Part shown: positions 46,363-57,298 of the stretch, in pieces | How positions within the stretch are numbered: the first letter of the stretch is position 1 | How the letters are laid out: each line of letters begins with the position of its first letter | From: Coenobita brevimanus | Taxonomy: Eukaryota > Arthropoda > Malacostraca > Decapoda > Coenobitidae | Reading direction: 5' to 3' | DNA length: 64,000 nucleotides | Assembly (NCBI GenBank): GCA_032717465.1 | Contig: CM064655.1 | Location: 21,485,059 to 21,549,058, forward strand | The notes under the pieces: generated by a model | Seen by the model: the letters and a program-made list of their open reading frames with translations, nothing else | What the model was told of the DNA's origin: nothing | Databases searched by the model: none | Program-made: the position numbers and the translations under genes

Positions 46363-46625
46363 GATGGTGATGATGGTGATGATAATGATGATGATGCTAA
46401 CGATGAAGATGATCGTGGTGGCTGTAATTTTTTTGTTTGTTTTTTTCGTTTTTCATGGGAAGTCGAGTTAGGATTATGATGATGATGATGATGGCGGTGG
46501 TTATGGGGATGATGATGATGATGGTGGTGTTATGGGAATGATGATGGTGGTGGAGGTTATGGGAATGAGGATGATGATGTTGGTGGTTATGGGGATGATG
46601 ATGATGATAATGGTGATGATGAATG
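46363..46625. repeat. (GAT)n/(GGT) interrupted repeat
   Basis: GAT runs with GGTGGTTATGGG interruptions. The second half (46470-46625) has a roughly 45-bp superunit containing GTTATGGG(G/A)ATGATGATG. Confidence 0.9.
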
Positions 46626-47540
46626 AAATGTCGATTAGTTCCTTGTATTGCTTATATTGGCTCACGCTTTTAACGTCTTTCAGTACGAATAATCTTAAGA
46701 GCAATTTAAAACTGCCTTACATTACCCAGAAAAAATAAAAACAAAAATACATTCTCGGACACAAGAACATGACTAAATCGTGAAGGCATCCTGGATTAGT
46801 AAAGTATGGTGATTAACTGTGGTTTTTACGGGCATTTGTGGAATCATTAGCCTATACCGGTAGAAAATGAGCTAGAGTTATCTTTAAAATAATTTGCTGT
46901 GAATTGTGATAAAAGAATATATTTCGATCGGTGCTCACATAACTAGAAATGTTCAGGTACTGCATGTGAAGGGGGGAACCTCAGCCATCACGCCATGTAG
47001 GTTACTCCACAATGAACGAGAAGCCACATGGTATACAAGCCACATTTCATGCAATAGGTGGTTACCTTTCTAATTAAATAAAGGAAAGTCTGATAGTTTA
47101 GTGAGATAAGGGGCAGGATTCAGATGGGGTCAATACGGCCATAAGATCATCCCTTAGTGATGCTAAGGTTCATGGCTCACCTAATGCCACTCACGGTGTT
47201 GTAACTGGTCACTCGCCTTCAGAGTCTGGCATAAATATTCTAACCCAAGGTGTCTATTTTCTTGATGCGGCAGCCCAGGAGTGAAAGATGGATGATAAAC
47301 GATGAAATTTAGGAAACAAACTCAAGATATCGAACGTTATTCTGGCGGAGGCGAGGGCTTTTGCAAATGATTAGAGTTTGTCGATGTTTTGTATCAGTAG
47401 TGGTGACATTCTCTCTGATTACGTGTGAGCGAGGCGAGGGACTTCTTGCGGTCAGACTGGCGGGAATAACAAGCTCGGGTAATGGATGCTGCCAATCACG
47501 CGTAACAGTGTGAAAGCATTTGATCGCCGGTTTGTTTTTC
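46626..47540. other. intergenic DNA
   Basis: No gene or repeat recognised in this stretch. Confidence 0.45.
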
Positions 47541-48200
47541 TAAGTTACACCACTTTACCCCACCATAGGAAAACTTTTTTTTTTTTTCCCTACAAGACGA
47601 TTATATTAAGCTTTGAAGAAAACCCTCGTAATGAAGGAGTTAATGCATTCGACATTCATCTCATCAGCACGGTCACGTGTTCCTTAAGTTCCTTCAGCTT
47701 ACGTGCAGACGATTCTATTAATCTTATTACTCTGGTAGACTTTTTAGTGGAAAAGGTTAGACTCAGCCTTCAATAACGCCTTCGCTGAAACGCCTCCCCA
47801 GGGCTGAATAAAATCGTCTGGTGGAACAGGGATAATGAACAGATTACGTCTCTAGATATAAGGGGTTCTAAATTAGGCGAGGGTTTTATTACTGAAGGAG
47901 TTATAGCCATTAGCTTTAGCAGTACGGTGGCATCTTTTCCCTCAAATTATTCTACATACCTACAGATGATTTTCTTAAACTTATGACCGAACCCTCGTGG
48001 TGAAGAGGTTTGAAGCAGTTACCATTAACCCTTTCAGCGCGATGACGTCATATATTATTCCCTCTACTGCCAAGCGATTTTATTCTGGTTTGTAGAGGTC
48101 AGCGAAGAGGTCAGAGGGAATCACCAATGTCCTTAGCAAAATCATGACGTCATTTTGGTTACTCTTAGTACCGCCTGACGTTTTTATTCTTCTTTATTCA
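47541..48200. repeat. dense cluster of fold-back dispersed units
   Basis: Six or more units in both orientations: plus cores near 47597, 47707, 47963, 48073 and 48176, and a minus core at 47803-47820 (GCTGAATAAAATCGTCTGG). Several borders read TTAACCCTTTCAG or AATGAAGGAGTTAA. One unit carries GATGACGTCAT (48041-48051), a palindromic CRE-like octamer core. Confidence 0.7.
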
Positions 48201-48243
48201 GACACATGTTGATGGTATTTTATTTTCTATTTTCGCTACCACC

Positions 48244-48502
48244 AGAGAGAGAGAGAGAGAGAGAGAGAGCAGTAATGAAGGGATCAGAAACAAACTCCAT
48301 AAAACCACTGCTGACACGAAAAGCATGAAATTAATAAAATCATCTAAAAACGCTTCACTTGGAGTGAGTGGAATTACCACCTTCTTTACAATACTAACTA
48401 CCGTTAGACATTTATTCGGCTTGGAGGAGGGCAGTGGCAATGAGAGGGTTAATGATACTGGTGAAGTATGGCAGTGTCGGCTGAATACCAAGGCTGCAGA
48501 AA

Positions 48503-48584
<82 letters not shown>

Positions 48585-48698
48585 GACAGACAGACAGAGA
48601 CAAAGAGAGAATCACGGTTATGAATATGCATATACTCGGACAAGGTACACACACCTTTGTTAGTGACCACGGTGCATCTGAACCTTATACAGGCAAAA

Positions 48699-48775
<77 letters not shown>
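48244..48775. repeat. (GA)n, (CAGA)n and (CA)n tracts
   Basis: (GA)n at 48244-48269, (GA)n at 48508-48563 grading into CAGACAGA (to 48600), and (CA)n at 48701-48775. Confidence 0.95.
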
Positions 48776-48779
<4 letters not shown>

Positions 48780-49335
48780 TGGCTGGAAAGGTAGTCAGCT
48801 GCTCGAAAGAACATGAGGTCGATCTCAGTTTGGGTCAGGGAACAGTTTAATAATTTCGGCATCATTAAGCAGACTTCACTGATCTGCAATAAATACCTGT
48901 CAACGAATCATTAAAACCTCCCCACTAATACCAGTACACCAGCCCTGAATAAGACAGCCCTGGTATGCAGTGAATATGGACGCTGAATATTAGCATCGGA
49001 GTGGTGACATGTGAAGGAGGGTGACATGTATGACGGTTTTTGGGCCATAGGTAACGGGCCATCAAGTCTGTGCTTAAACTCAGGCACATTAAAAAAAAAA
49101 AAAAAAAAAAAAAAAGGGATGAGGAAGAGAGGAAAAAATTTGTAGGGTTGGATGAGAGGAGGTGGCCGGACAACAGAGGTCAAGCATCGGTGTCGGATAG
49201 ACGGGGAGGTGTACTGTATAATTATATGCATTACAAATAGGCGGTGTAAGTCAGAAGCTTGGTTTAAACTACGGCTTTCTCTAAGAAGAAGTAAGAGAAT
49301 TATCATGCGACGCTGTCATATATCTTCATCAGCAG

Positions 49336-49385
<50 letters not shown>

Positions 49386-49410
49386 AGAATGGACAACCCA
49401 GCACATTTCC
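48776..49410. other. intergenic DNA
   Basis: Poly-A at 49091-49115 and (GA)n at 49338-49381. No gene. Confidence 0.6.
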
Positions 49411-51205
49411 TCGATCATCCCATCCTCTTGCAACCCCTCCTCTTGCAACCCATCCTCTTACACCCCATCCTCTTACACCCCATCCTCCTGCAACCCATCC
49501 TCTTGCAACCCATCCTCTTGCAACCCATCCTCTTGCAACCCATCCTCTTGCAACCCATCCTCTTGCACCCCATCCTCTTGCACCCCATCCTCTTGCAACC
49601 CATCCTCTTGCAACCCATCCTCTTGCAACCCATCCTTTGCAACCCATCCTCTTGCAACCCACCCTCTTGCAACCCATCCTCTTGCAACCCATCCTCTTGC
49701 AACCCATCCTTCAACCCATCCTCTTGCAACCCATCCTCTTGCAACCCATCCTTTGCAACCCATCCTCTTGCAACCCATCCTCTTGCAACCCATCCTTTGC
49801 AACCCATCCTCTTGCAACCCATCCTCTTGCAACCCATCCTTTGCAACCCATCCTTTGCAACCCATCCTTTGCAACCCATCCTCTTGCAGCCCATCCTTTG
49901 CAACCCATCCTCTTGCAACACATCCTCTTGCACCCCATCCTCTTGCACCCCATCCTCTTGCACCCCATCCTCTTGCAATCCATTCTTTTGCATCCCATCC
50001 TCATGCAACCCATCCTCTTGCAACCCATTCTTTTGCATCCCATCCTCCTGCAACCCATCCTCTTGCAACCCATCCTCTTGCAACCCATCCTCTTGCAACC
50101 CATCCTCTTGCAACCCATCCTCCTGCAACCCATCCTCTTGCAACCCATCCTCTTGCAACCCATCCTCTTGCAACTCATCCTCTTGCAACCCATCCTCTTG
50201 CAACCCATCCTTTGCAACCCATCCTCTTGCAACCCATCCTTTGCAACCCATCCTCCTGCAACCCATCCTCCTGCAACCCATCCTCTTGTAACCCATCCTC
50301 TTGCAACCCATCCTCTTGCAACCCATCCTTTGCAACCCATCCTCTTGCAACCCATCCTTTGCAACCCATCCTCTTGCAACTCATCCTCTTGCAACCCATC
50401 CTCTTGCAACCCATCCTTTGCAACCCATCCTCTTGCAACCCATCCTTTGCAACCCATCCTCCTGCAACCCATCCTTTGCAACCCATCCTCTTGCAACCCA
50501 TCCTCTTGCAACCCATCCTCTTGCAACCCATCCTTTGCAACCCATCCTTTGCAACCCATCCTCTTGCAACCCATCCTCTTGCAACCCATCCTCTTGCAAC
50601 CCATCCTCTTGCAACCTATCCTTTGCAACCCATCCTGTTGCAACCCATCCTTTGCAACCCATCCTCCTGCAACCCATCCTCCTGCAACCCATCCTCATGC
50701 AACCCATCCTTTGCAACCCATCCTCTTGCAACCCATCCTCTTGCAACCCATCCTTTGCAACCCATCCTTTGCAACCCATCCTCTTGCAACCCATCCTCTT
50801 GCAACCCATCCTTTGCAACCCATCCTTTGCAACCCATCCTTTGCAACCCATCCTCTTACACCCCATCCTCCTGCAACCCATCCTCTTGCAACCCATCCTC
50901 TTGCAACCCATCCTCTTGCAACCCATCCTCTTGCAACCCATCCTCTTACACCCAATCCTCTTGCAACTCATCCTCTTGCAACCCATCCTCTTGCAACCCA
51001 TCCTCCTGCAACCCATCCTCTTGCAACCCATCCTCTTGCAACCCATCCTCTTGCAACCCATCCTCTTGCAACCCTTCCTCATGCAACCCATCCTCTTGCA
51101 GCCCATCCTCTTGCAACCCATCCTCTTGCAACCCATCCTCTTGCAACCCTTCCTCTTGCAACGCATCCTCTTACAACCCTTCCTCTTGCAACACATCCCC
51201 TTGAT
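49411..51205. repeat. 1.8-kb minisatellite of 15/16-bp units
   Basis: More than 100 units of CCATCCTCTTGCAACC (16 bp) intermixed with a 15-bp variant lacking one base (CCATCCTTTGCAACC) and rarer point variants (TCCTGCAACC, TCTTACACCC, TCATGCAACC). Neither strand generates stop codons, so frames of 300-525 codons exist in several phases on both strands, but mixing 15- and 16-bp units makes a conserved protein implausible. Upstream (GA)n at 49338-49381 nearly abuts it. Confidence 0.97.
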
Positions 51206-51712
51206 ATACTGTGACTGTAACACATCGTCCCATGAGAACCCCAGTATGACCTTTGACCTTCGCCTGTGACCCCTTTTGACCCAGGTTCTGTAAGGGGGAG
51301 TAGTAAATTTCGCGGCCAGAAATCATTGGGATGTATGACCATTTTTAGGTTTTGGGATCTGAGGAAGAGTTTATAAGTGAACTTAATTAATTTCCTGGAT
51401 AAACAAGTCATCGAAAGATCTACGTATCACGATAGGTTATTTTGTTTTTCGTATTTTTGTCAATTTTTTATTTGTCATTATAATACTCACTTTCTTTAGA
51501 CTGTGAAGTGTTTAGCAGTTGTGTGAATGAAAATTAAAGCGTATTTATAAACAGTCTTATGCACAACGTAAGCTTAGGACAGTTTATGAACACTGCCCCT
51601 GACCCTGTGCTCTTGACCTGCTTTGACTTAAGTGCTCCCGTTTCGTCTGCAGGCTTGGTACGTGCTGTGTGTGGGTGGATGTTTATTTGGTGGTAATGTA
51701 ATGCGATTTTTG

Positions 51713-51715
<3 letters not shown>
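51206..51715. other. intergenic DNA
   Basis: Unique-looking sequence, no gene recognised. Confidence 0.45.
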
Positions 51716-51795
<80 letters not shown>

Positions 51796-51950
51796 GATTT
51801 CATTTTCTCCTATTTACTGTTGTCATTCTCGTTTTATTATTATTATCACTATTATTATTATTATTATTATTATTATTTCTATTATTATTATTATTAATAA
51901 TAATAATATTATTATTACTACTACTACTACAACTACTACTATTACATTTG
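51716..51950. repeat. (GT)n followed by (ATT)n/(ACT)n
   Basis: (GT)n of about 39 units at 51716-51794. Interrupted ATT/AAT/ACT trinucleotides at 51835-51950. Confidence 0.95.
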
Positions 51951-52704
51951 TCTTCTTTCACAGTGAGTAAAACTCTACTGCTGAGGAATAAGTGTAGATA
52001 CATAAAGAAACAGCTCTACGTAGATGAGTCTGAAGGTGGAGGGAAAAGTGGAAGGTCAAGGTGGATGTGGATGGATATGACAAATGAGTGTGAGAAAACG
52101 AAATGGGGAAACTGCTGAAGCTAAGAAATTGACAAGGGGTCGAAATGTGTAGGTTAAGTATGTAGGAGAATCACATAGTAGATGAAAATAGGGTGATGAT
52201 GATGATGATGATGATGATGACGATGATGATGATGATTTGAGCTATGTTGGCGATGATGCAGATGATGATAATGACAGCAACGATAATGATAACTATAATG
52301 ATGATTACAGTAACGAGACAAGTGCTCGTGGGCCCTTCGGTCCCCTCGCACTTGCTCCTGCGGAGGGCTCTCGCGTTTATGTGCTGTTCTAGTGTACCGT
52401 TGTCACTTGGATTTTTTGCAGCTGACCAATTGATCGTGTTATTTGCAGCTTCGGGAATGGAGCCTAAGTTGTCCGAACGCAAGTCCGAAATACTTTACTG
52501 TAGTTCTACTTGTGGGCAAAAAATTCTACGGAGATCCTATGCCGAGCTCGGGAGCAGCGTTTTTTGGTCAAAATGTGATCGCTCATTCAATATAGTAAAA
52601 GTTTTTCAAACGTGATGGGACCGAGTTTTTTCACATCAGCGATTTTTTTGCTGTTTTTGTGCCAATTTTGGTGCGATTTGAATGTGTAGTTTCGGCTGCC
52701 CAAA

Positions 52705-52749
<45 letters not shown>

Positions 52750-52920
52750 TACTGCTATAGTATATTAGACTGGTGATGATAATGGTTTTGACGATGATGA
52801 TGATGATTTAGCTTAGCCTATTTAGATGGTGATGATTTTGATGGCGACTGTCAGATATCGTATTTTTAGCCACTTGAAGCGATGAATTTTGATCTGGGTG
52901 GTTATCTAGCAGTGGTAAGG
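51951..52920. other. intergenic DNA with (GAT)n and (CA)n
   Basis: (GAT)n at 52193-52235 and 52245-52310, and (CA)n at 52707-52746. The 52317-52700 stretch is unique-looking and lacks a domain; a GGGCCCTTCGGTCCCCTCGC segment near 52332 is locally GC-rich. Confidence 0.5.
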
Positions 52921-53510
52921 GCGGGGAGAGGGGGAGAGGGCAGGATCATTAGACCAAATACACCCTCTTTTATCACCCTAAGTTAAGCAAGGGAAAGAGG
53001 TTATCCAGGGTGACTCAGCCTACACGAAAGGGAGAAAAGTTATTTTATTCAGGAGGGACCTCAGGTAGTAAAGGACTAATTAAAGGTGAAAATTAACCTC
53101 TTCTGCTCAAGAAGTCTCTCCCAAGATGCATAAAATCGTCAGGAGGGGGCAAGAATAATATGAAGGAAGATGAGCCCCGAATCAGTGGGTTAGGTCGAAT
53201 ATTCCCTGATTCATCCACGTAGAAAATGGAGGAGAAGAAGGTATACTCGGTGAGTTAGTCTGCACGAAAGGAACAAGTTGGTTATTTTGCTCTCTCAGGC
53301 TCCTATGACTCACTCTCGCATGAATAAAATCGTCTGGTGTTAGCTGGGAAGGGGAGAGAATCATTAGGTTAAAGATTCCCTGTTTTATCTCCCCAAGTAA
53401 AGGACAAGAGGTTACATTAGGTTACTCAGCCAACACAAAAGGAAAACAAGTAATTTCACACTTCCAGCTCCCATGGCTTACTATCGATGAATAAAATCGT
53501 CTGGTGATGC
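52920..53510. repeat. three diverged tandem units of about 165-240 bp
   Basis: Each unit has a GGGAGAG..ATCATTAG start, a TCACCCTAAGTTAAG-like block, a (G)ACTCAGCC(T/A)ACACGAAAGG block (53011, 53253, 53430) and ends in a minus-oriented dispersed core (ATGAATAAAATCGTCTGGTG at 53318 and 53483; GCATAAAATCGTCAGGAGG at 53127). Confidence 0.65.
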
Positions 53511-53692
53511 CAGAATATGGAGAATGTGAAGACGTCATCGAAGTGAATGGGCTAAGTAAAAGAACTATTTTTTTTTTTTTTTTTGCCTTGAGAAATGACA
53601 ACCTCAATTTATCTATATTACATGATCATAGTTATTATCTACCTTTCTCTCAACTTATTCTCTCTCTCTCTCCATCTCTCTCTCTCTCTCTT

Positions 53693-53696
<4 letters not shown>

Positions 53697-53740
<44 letters not shown>

Positions 53741-53991
53741 CGCTCGCTGGTGCAGTGGTAACGTTCCCACTTGCCAACTGGTGGACGGGAGTTCGCGCCT
53801 CGCTCAGGTTGCGAAAAGTTTCACTGACGAAGTGGGTGGTTACTGTCCCCCTTGAGCAAGGGGACGGATGTGTGCGTGTGTGAAGGTCACAGCCTTGCCC
53901 TTAGATCGGACTATATGAGCTCTCAGCTCCCTTCCGGGAGGGTAAAAATCTGACCATCACGACCATCAAGTGATCCTGACCGACCCGGTGA

Positions 53992-54038
<47 letters not shown>
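53697..54038 (+). mobile_element. tRNA-derived SINE (tRNA-Gly-like head), copy 2
   Basis: The body 53740-53998 lies between (CA)n tracts (53697-53735 and 53995-54038). It shows the same A box TGGTGCAGTGGTAAC and GCC-loop region, a B box GAGTTCGCGCCTC (one change from the 7.3-kb copy), the GACGAAGTGGGTGGTTACTG body and a GAATTACAC end. Unlike the 7.3-kb copy, it has only a short GTGTGCGTGTGTG where that copy has a long internal (GT)n. Both ends merge with CA repeats, so target duplications cannot be read. Confidence 0.87.
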
Positions 54039-54039
<1 letters not shown>

Positions 54040-55258
54040 AGTAAACCAGTCTATTTGTTTTATGTATCCTGGAGCCCGTGTCTTACTATTTTAATGAACC
54101 CCAGCCTATCCCGTAACCCAACCAGTCTTAAACGAGGGTTGGGGGTGTGTGGAAGGGGAGAGGGGGGTGAGGGATGGTGGTGTGACGCAATGGGTGTGAG
54201 GTGAGAGAAAATGATGAGGGGAGGGAGGGGTGGGGGGTGGGGAGGTGATGAGAGAGGTGGTAGGTGATGAGAGAGGTGATAGGTGATGAGGTGTGGGGTG
54301 GGACTAAGGTGGGGTGAGGGAAGTGAGCGATAGGGGTGAAAAATGGGGTGGGAGGAGGGATGGGGTAGAAGCTGAGGTGGGGAGAGAAGGTGGGGGGTAG
54401 GTTTTGTGGGTTGGGGTGAGAGGTGCGATGGAAAGAGGAAGTTGGGTTGGAGATGGAAGGGAGAGAAGAGAAGGGGTGGAGGAGGGAAGGAAGGAGAGGA
54501 CATACTTACAGGGAGGAAGGAGGTGAGAGAAAAACAGAAGTGTAGAGAGGAAGAAGGAGAGAGAAAAACAGGAGTGCAGGGAGGAGGGAGGAGAGGGAAA
54601 GGCAATGAGGAGGTGATAAGTGAAAGGGAAAGACAAACCAGTTAACGAGGAAGATCAGATGAAAGGGAAAGACTCAAGTTTAGATCAGAGGTAAAAACAA
54701 AGTAGTGAATAAAGAAAGGAGTGGTAACAGAGAATAGAAGAGACAGCAAAAAGTGAAGAAAGGATGAAAAAAGAAAATTCGTAGAGCAGGCAAGGAGAGA
54801 TATTAAGGGAAACATTTCTTTCTTGACGATATGCATTTTTCATATTGTACTTTCATGTTGTCTTAAATGTTATGTCTTCGTATTAACAACATCGGTAGTA
54901 TACAAAACGATATCAAGGGGTAATAGTTAAGATGAAGAGGTAAATTTCTTCATTGCTACCCTCTCCGACGATTTTAAGACAGTTCTCTAGGTATGAAGAG
55001 CTACTGAAGGCTATTATCAAACTCCAGTTCGAAAACACTACCCCCAAAATTGAATAAAATCGAGTGGTTGTGAGGGTAATAGATATTTAACACGTCATTG
55101 GAAAGCACAGGGACTGACGAGGGAAAATGATGGTTGAATTTGAGGTTAATGCTGTGATGAGGGACATGAAGACGAAAGGGAGGCTGAAGGATGAACAATG
55201 ATGCTGTACGAGTACACTCGGCAGTCTTTCCCTCACTTACTAGCTTAATTATGTACAG
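54039..55258. other. intergenic DNA; long G/A-rich tract and a fold-back pair
   Basis: 54120-54620 is G-rich purine sequence (GGTGAGGGATGGTGG, GTGATGAGAGAGGTGATAGG repeated about three times at 54245-54295). It opens a 181-codon Pro/Ser/His-rich minus frame that is compositional. 54955-55081 is a dispersed-unit inverted pair (CCGACGATTTTAAGAC / AATTGAATAAAATCGAGTGG). Confidence 0.6.
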
Positions 55259-55270
55259 TGTGTGTGTGTG

Positions 55271-55343
55271 CCCCCCTGTGGCGGGGGGGACACAACCTGG
55301 CCGCACTATTGGGTGGTACTACTACTCTGCGGCCAGGTTGTGT
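55271..55343 (+). repeat. LINE 5' leader hairpins
   Basis: CCCCCCTGTGGCGGGGGG (55271-55288) folds on itself. ACACAACCTGGCCGCA (55290-55305) pairs exactly with TGCGGCCAGGTTGTGT (55328-55343) around a 22-base loop. The element's very 5' end is therefore highly structured. Its role is unknown. Confidence 0.8.
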
Positions 55344-55483
55344 TAGGAAGAATACTGCCACCGTATTCCCTGCGTGTCGTAAAAGGCGACTAAAAGGGGC
55401 GGGGTGAGGGGACTAGGGACCCCCTCCTCTGTTTTGTAGTTCCTAAAAAGAGACAGGCCAGAGAAAGGGATGGGGGATGGAGT

Positions 55484-55857
55484 TATCCTCGTACCCTGAA
55501 GATTGGGTCTATGAATGTGCGTGGATGTAGTACGATTGAGGCTAAAAGGGAGGAGATTGGGAGAATGTTTGTGAGAAGAAAGTTGGATGTGTTAGCTTTG
55601 AGTGAAACGAAGATGAAAGGGAAGGGGGAATCTATGTTTGGAAGTGTGAATGGAAGATTGTCAGGTGTTGATAGAGGAAGGGCAAGAGAAGGTGTGGCCT
55701 TGTTAGTGAGTCCGGAAGTTCAGCAATGTGTGATTGAATGGAAGGAGGTGTCATCGAGACTGATGTGGGTGAAAGCGAAATTTGAACGTGAGTTGTGGGT
55801 GTTTGTGAGTGCATATGGGCCTGGTAGTGAAAGGGATGAACAAGAGAGGAGTCTTTC
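55484..55857 (+). pseudogene. LINE endonuclease domain, N-terminal half
   Basis: The open frame (first ATG 55511, homology begins a few codons upstream at LKIGSMNVRG) contains the asparagine of NVRG and SETK with the catalytic glutamate (E32 from the first Met), then VSAYGPG. Matches AP-endonuclease-type LINE nucleases that nick the target DNA. Homology leaves this frame at 55852-55857; the last codons to 55903 are out of frame. Confidence 0.85.
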
Positions 55858-56211
55858 TGGAATGATGTTGATGAGTGTCTGCAGAGTTTTGAAGCGAATG
55901 TGAATGTGGTAATGATGGGAGATCTGAATGCTAGAGTGGGAAATGTAGCAGTTGAAGGTGTAGTTGGTATGCATGGTGTGCCTGGAAGAAATGAAAATGG
56001 GGAACGAATGATAGCGATGTGTGTTGAGCGAGAGATGGTGATTGGGAATACGCTGTTTGAGAAGAAAGATATTTATAAGTATACATGGGTGAGACAGGAG
56101 GGTGGAAGGGTTGTTGATAGAGCCTTGATGGACTATGTGGTTGTGTCTAGGAATGTAATAGGAAGATTGTTGGATGTGAGAGTTCTGAGAGGAGGGTGGA
56201 GGTATGTCTGA
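55855..56211 (+). pseudogene. LINE endonuclease domain, C-terminal half
   Basis: Shifted frame with GDLNARVG (catalytic Asp and Asn), then NTLFEKKDIYKYTWVRQ and VVDRALMDYVVVS. The closing SDH motif is in the next frame (56204), so a second frameshift separates the catalytic histidine from the rest. Confidence 0.85.
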
Positions 56212-57298
56212 CCACTACCTGGTGGAGGGAAAGTTAAAAGTAGGAAAGAGATGGATGAGAGCTAGGAGGGTTAGGTGTGGCAGGGAGGTTTTGAAAGTGA
56301 GTGAGTTGGATAAAAGAGAGAAAAAGATAGAGTATCAGGAGAAATTGAAAGATGAGTGGAACGCAGTGAAAGATCGGGAAAATGGCAGCGTGGAGGAGGA
56401 ATGGCAGTTGTTTAAGAGTGCTGTGGTGGGGCATGCAGAACAGGTGTGTGGTGTGAGACGTGTGGGTGGTGGTGTAAGAAAAGGAAGTGAATGGTGGTGC
56501 GAGGAAGTAAGTATGGCTGTGGCTGAGAAGAGACGTGCATATGAAGTGTGGCTGCAGAGGAAGGATGAGATGTCATATGAAAGGTATAAGGAGAAGAGGA
56601 ATAGAGCGAGAAGGGCTGTGCGTGATGCTAAAGTGGCAGCAGATGAGAGGTGGGGTAGGCGGCTGACAGAGAATTTTCAGCAGAATAAGAAAATGTTTTG
56701 GAAGGAGGTGAAAAGGGTGCGAAAGGGAGAGTCTGGGAAGGAAGAACGAGTAAAATCAGAGGATGGAAGGATGTTAATTGAGATGGATGCAGTAAGAAAG
56801 AGATGGGCAGAGTATTTTGAAAGATTGTTAAATGTAGAGGAGGAAAGGGTGGCTGAGATTGTGGCGGATGGAAGGGTGCAAGGTATAAATGTGTTGGGAG
56901 AGTTGAATGATTCCTTGATCACGAAGGAGGAAGTGGAGAAGGCAGTAAAGGAGATGAAAACAGGGAAAGCTGCAGGTATGGATGGGTGTGCTGTGGAATG
57001 CCTGAAGGGTGGTGGAGTGACTATTGTTGACTGGTTAGTAAGATTGTTGAATGTGTGCTTTGAGAAAGGTATGGTGCCAATTGACTGGGCAAGTGCTTGT
57101 GTGGTCCCGCTGTATAAAGGCAAGGGTGATAAGTATGAATGTACTAGCTTTAGGGGTATAAGTCTGTTGAGTGTTGTAGGTAAGGTGTATGGTAGAGTGT
57201 TAATTATGAGAGTTAGAGAGGGTACAGAGGGAGTGATTAGTGATGAGCAGTGTGGCTTTAGGAGAGGGAGGGATGCGTTGATCAGGTGTTTGCTGTGA
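56204..57298 (+). pseudogene. LINE linker and N-terminal reverse transcriptase
   Basis: 364-codon frame starting at the endonuclease SDH motif (residues 2-4). A basic, probably helical linker occupies about 15-215. The reverse transcriptase begins with TGKAAGMDG (253-261), then VVPLYKGKG and FRGISLLSV (300-324), and QCGFRRGRD (349-357). The frame breaks at 57271-57280 just before the motif with the first catalytic aspartate. Confidence 0.9.

Noticed and set aside
49411..51205. CRISPR-like array
   Set aside because: Units are directly adjacent with no unique spacers, and the DNA is eukaryotic.
49152..51269. Open frames of 280-525 codons on both strands across the CCATCCTCTTGCAACC array, resembling a cysteine/asparagine/proline-rich repeat protein
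   Set aside because: The same DNA is open in nearly every phase of both strands because the unit has no stop in any phase; 15- and 16-bp units alternate irregularly, so no phase is maintained. No start context, signal peptide consistency or flanking gene structure.
52244..52615. 123-codon frame possibly an exon
   Set aside because: Starts in a GAT repeat, shows no domain, and no splice structure could be supported.
54060..54605. 181-codon Pro/Ser/His-rich minus-strand frame
   Set aside because: G-rich plus strand lacks stops by composition; no domain.
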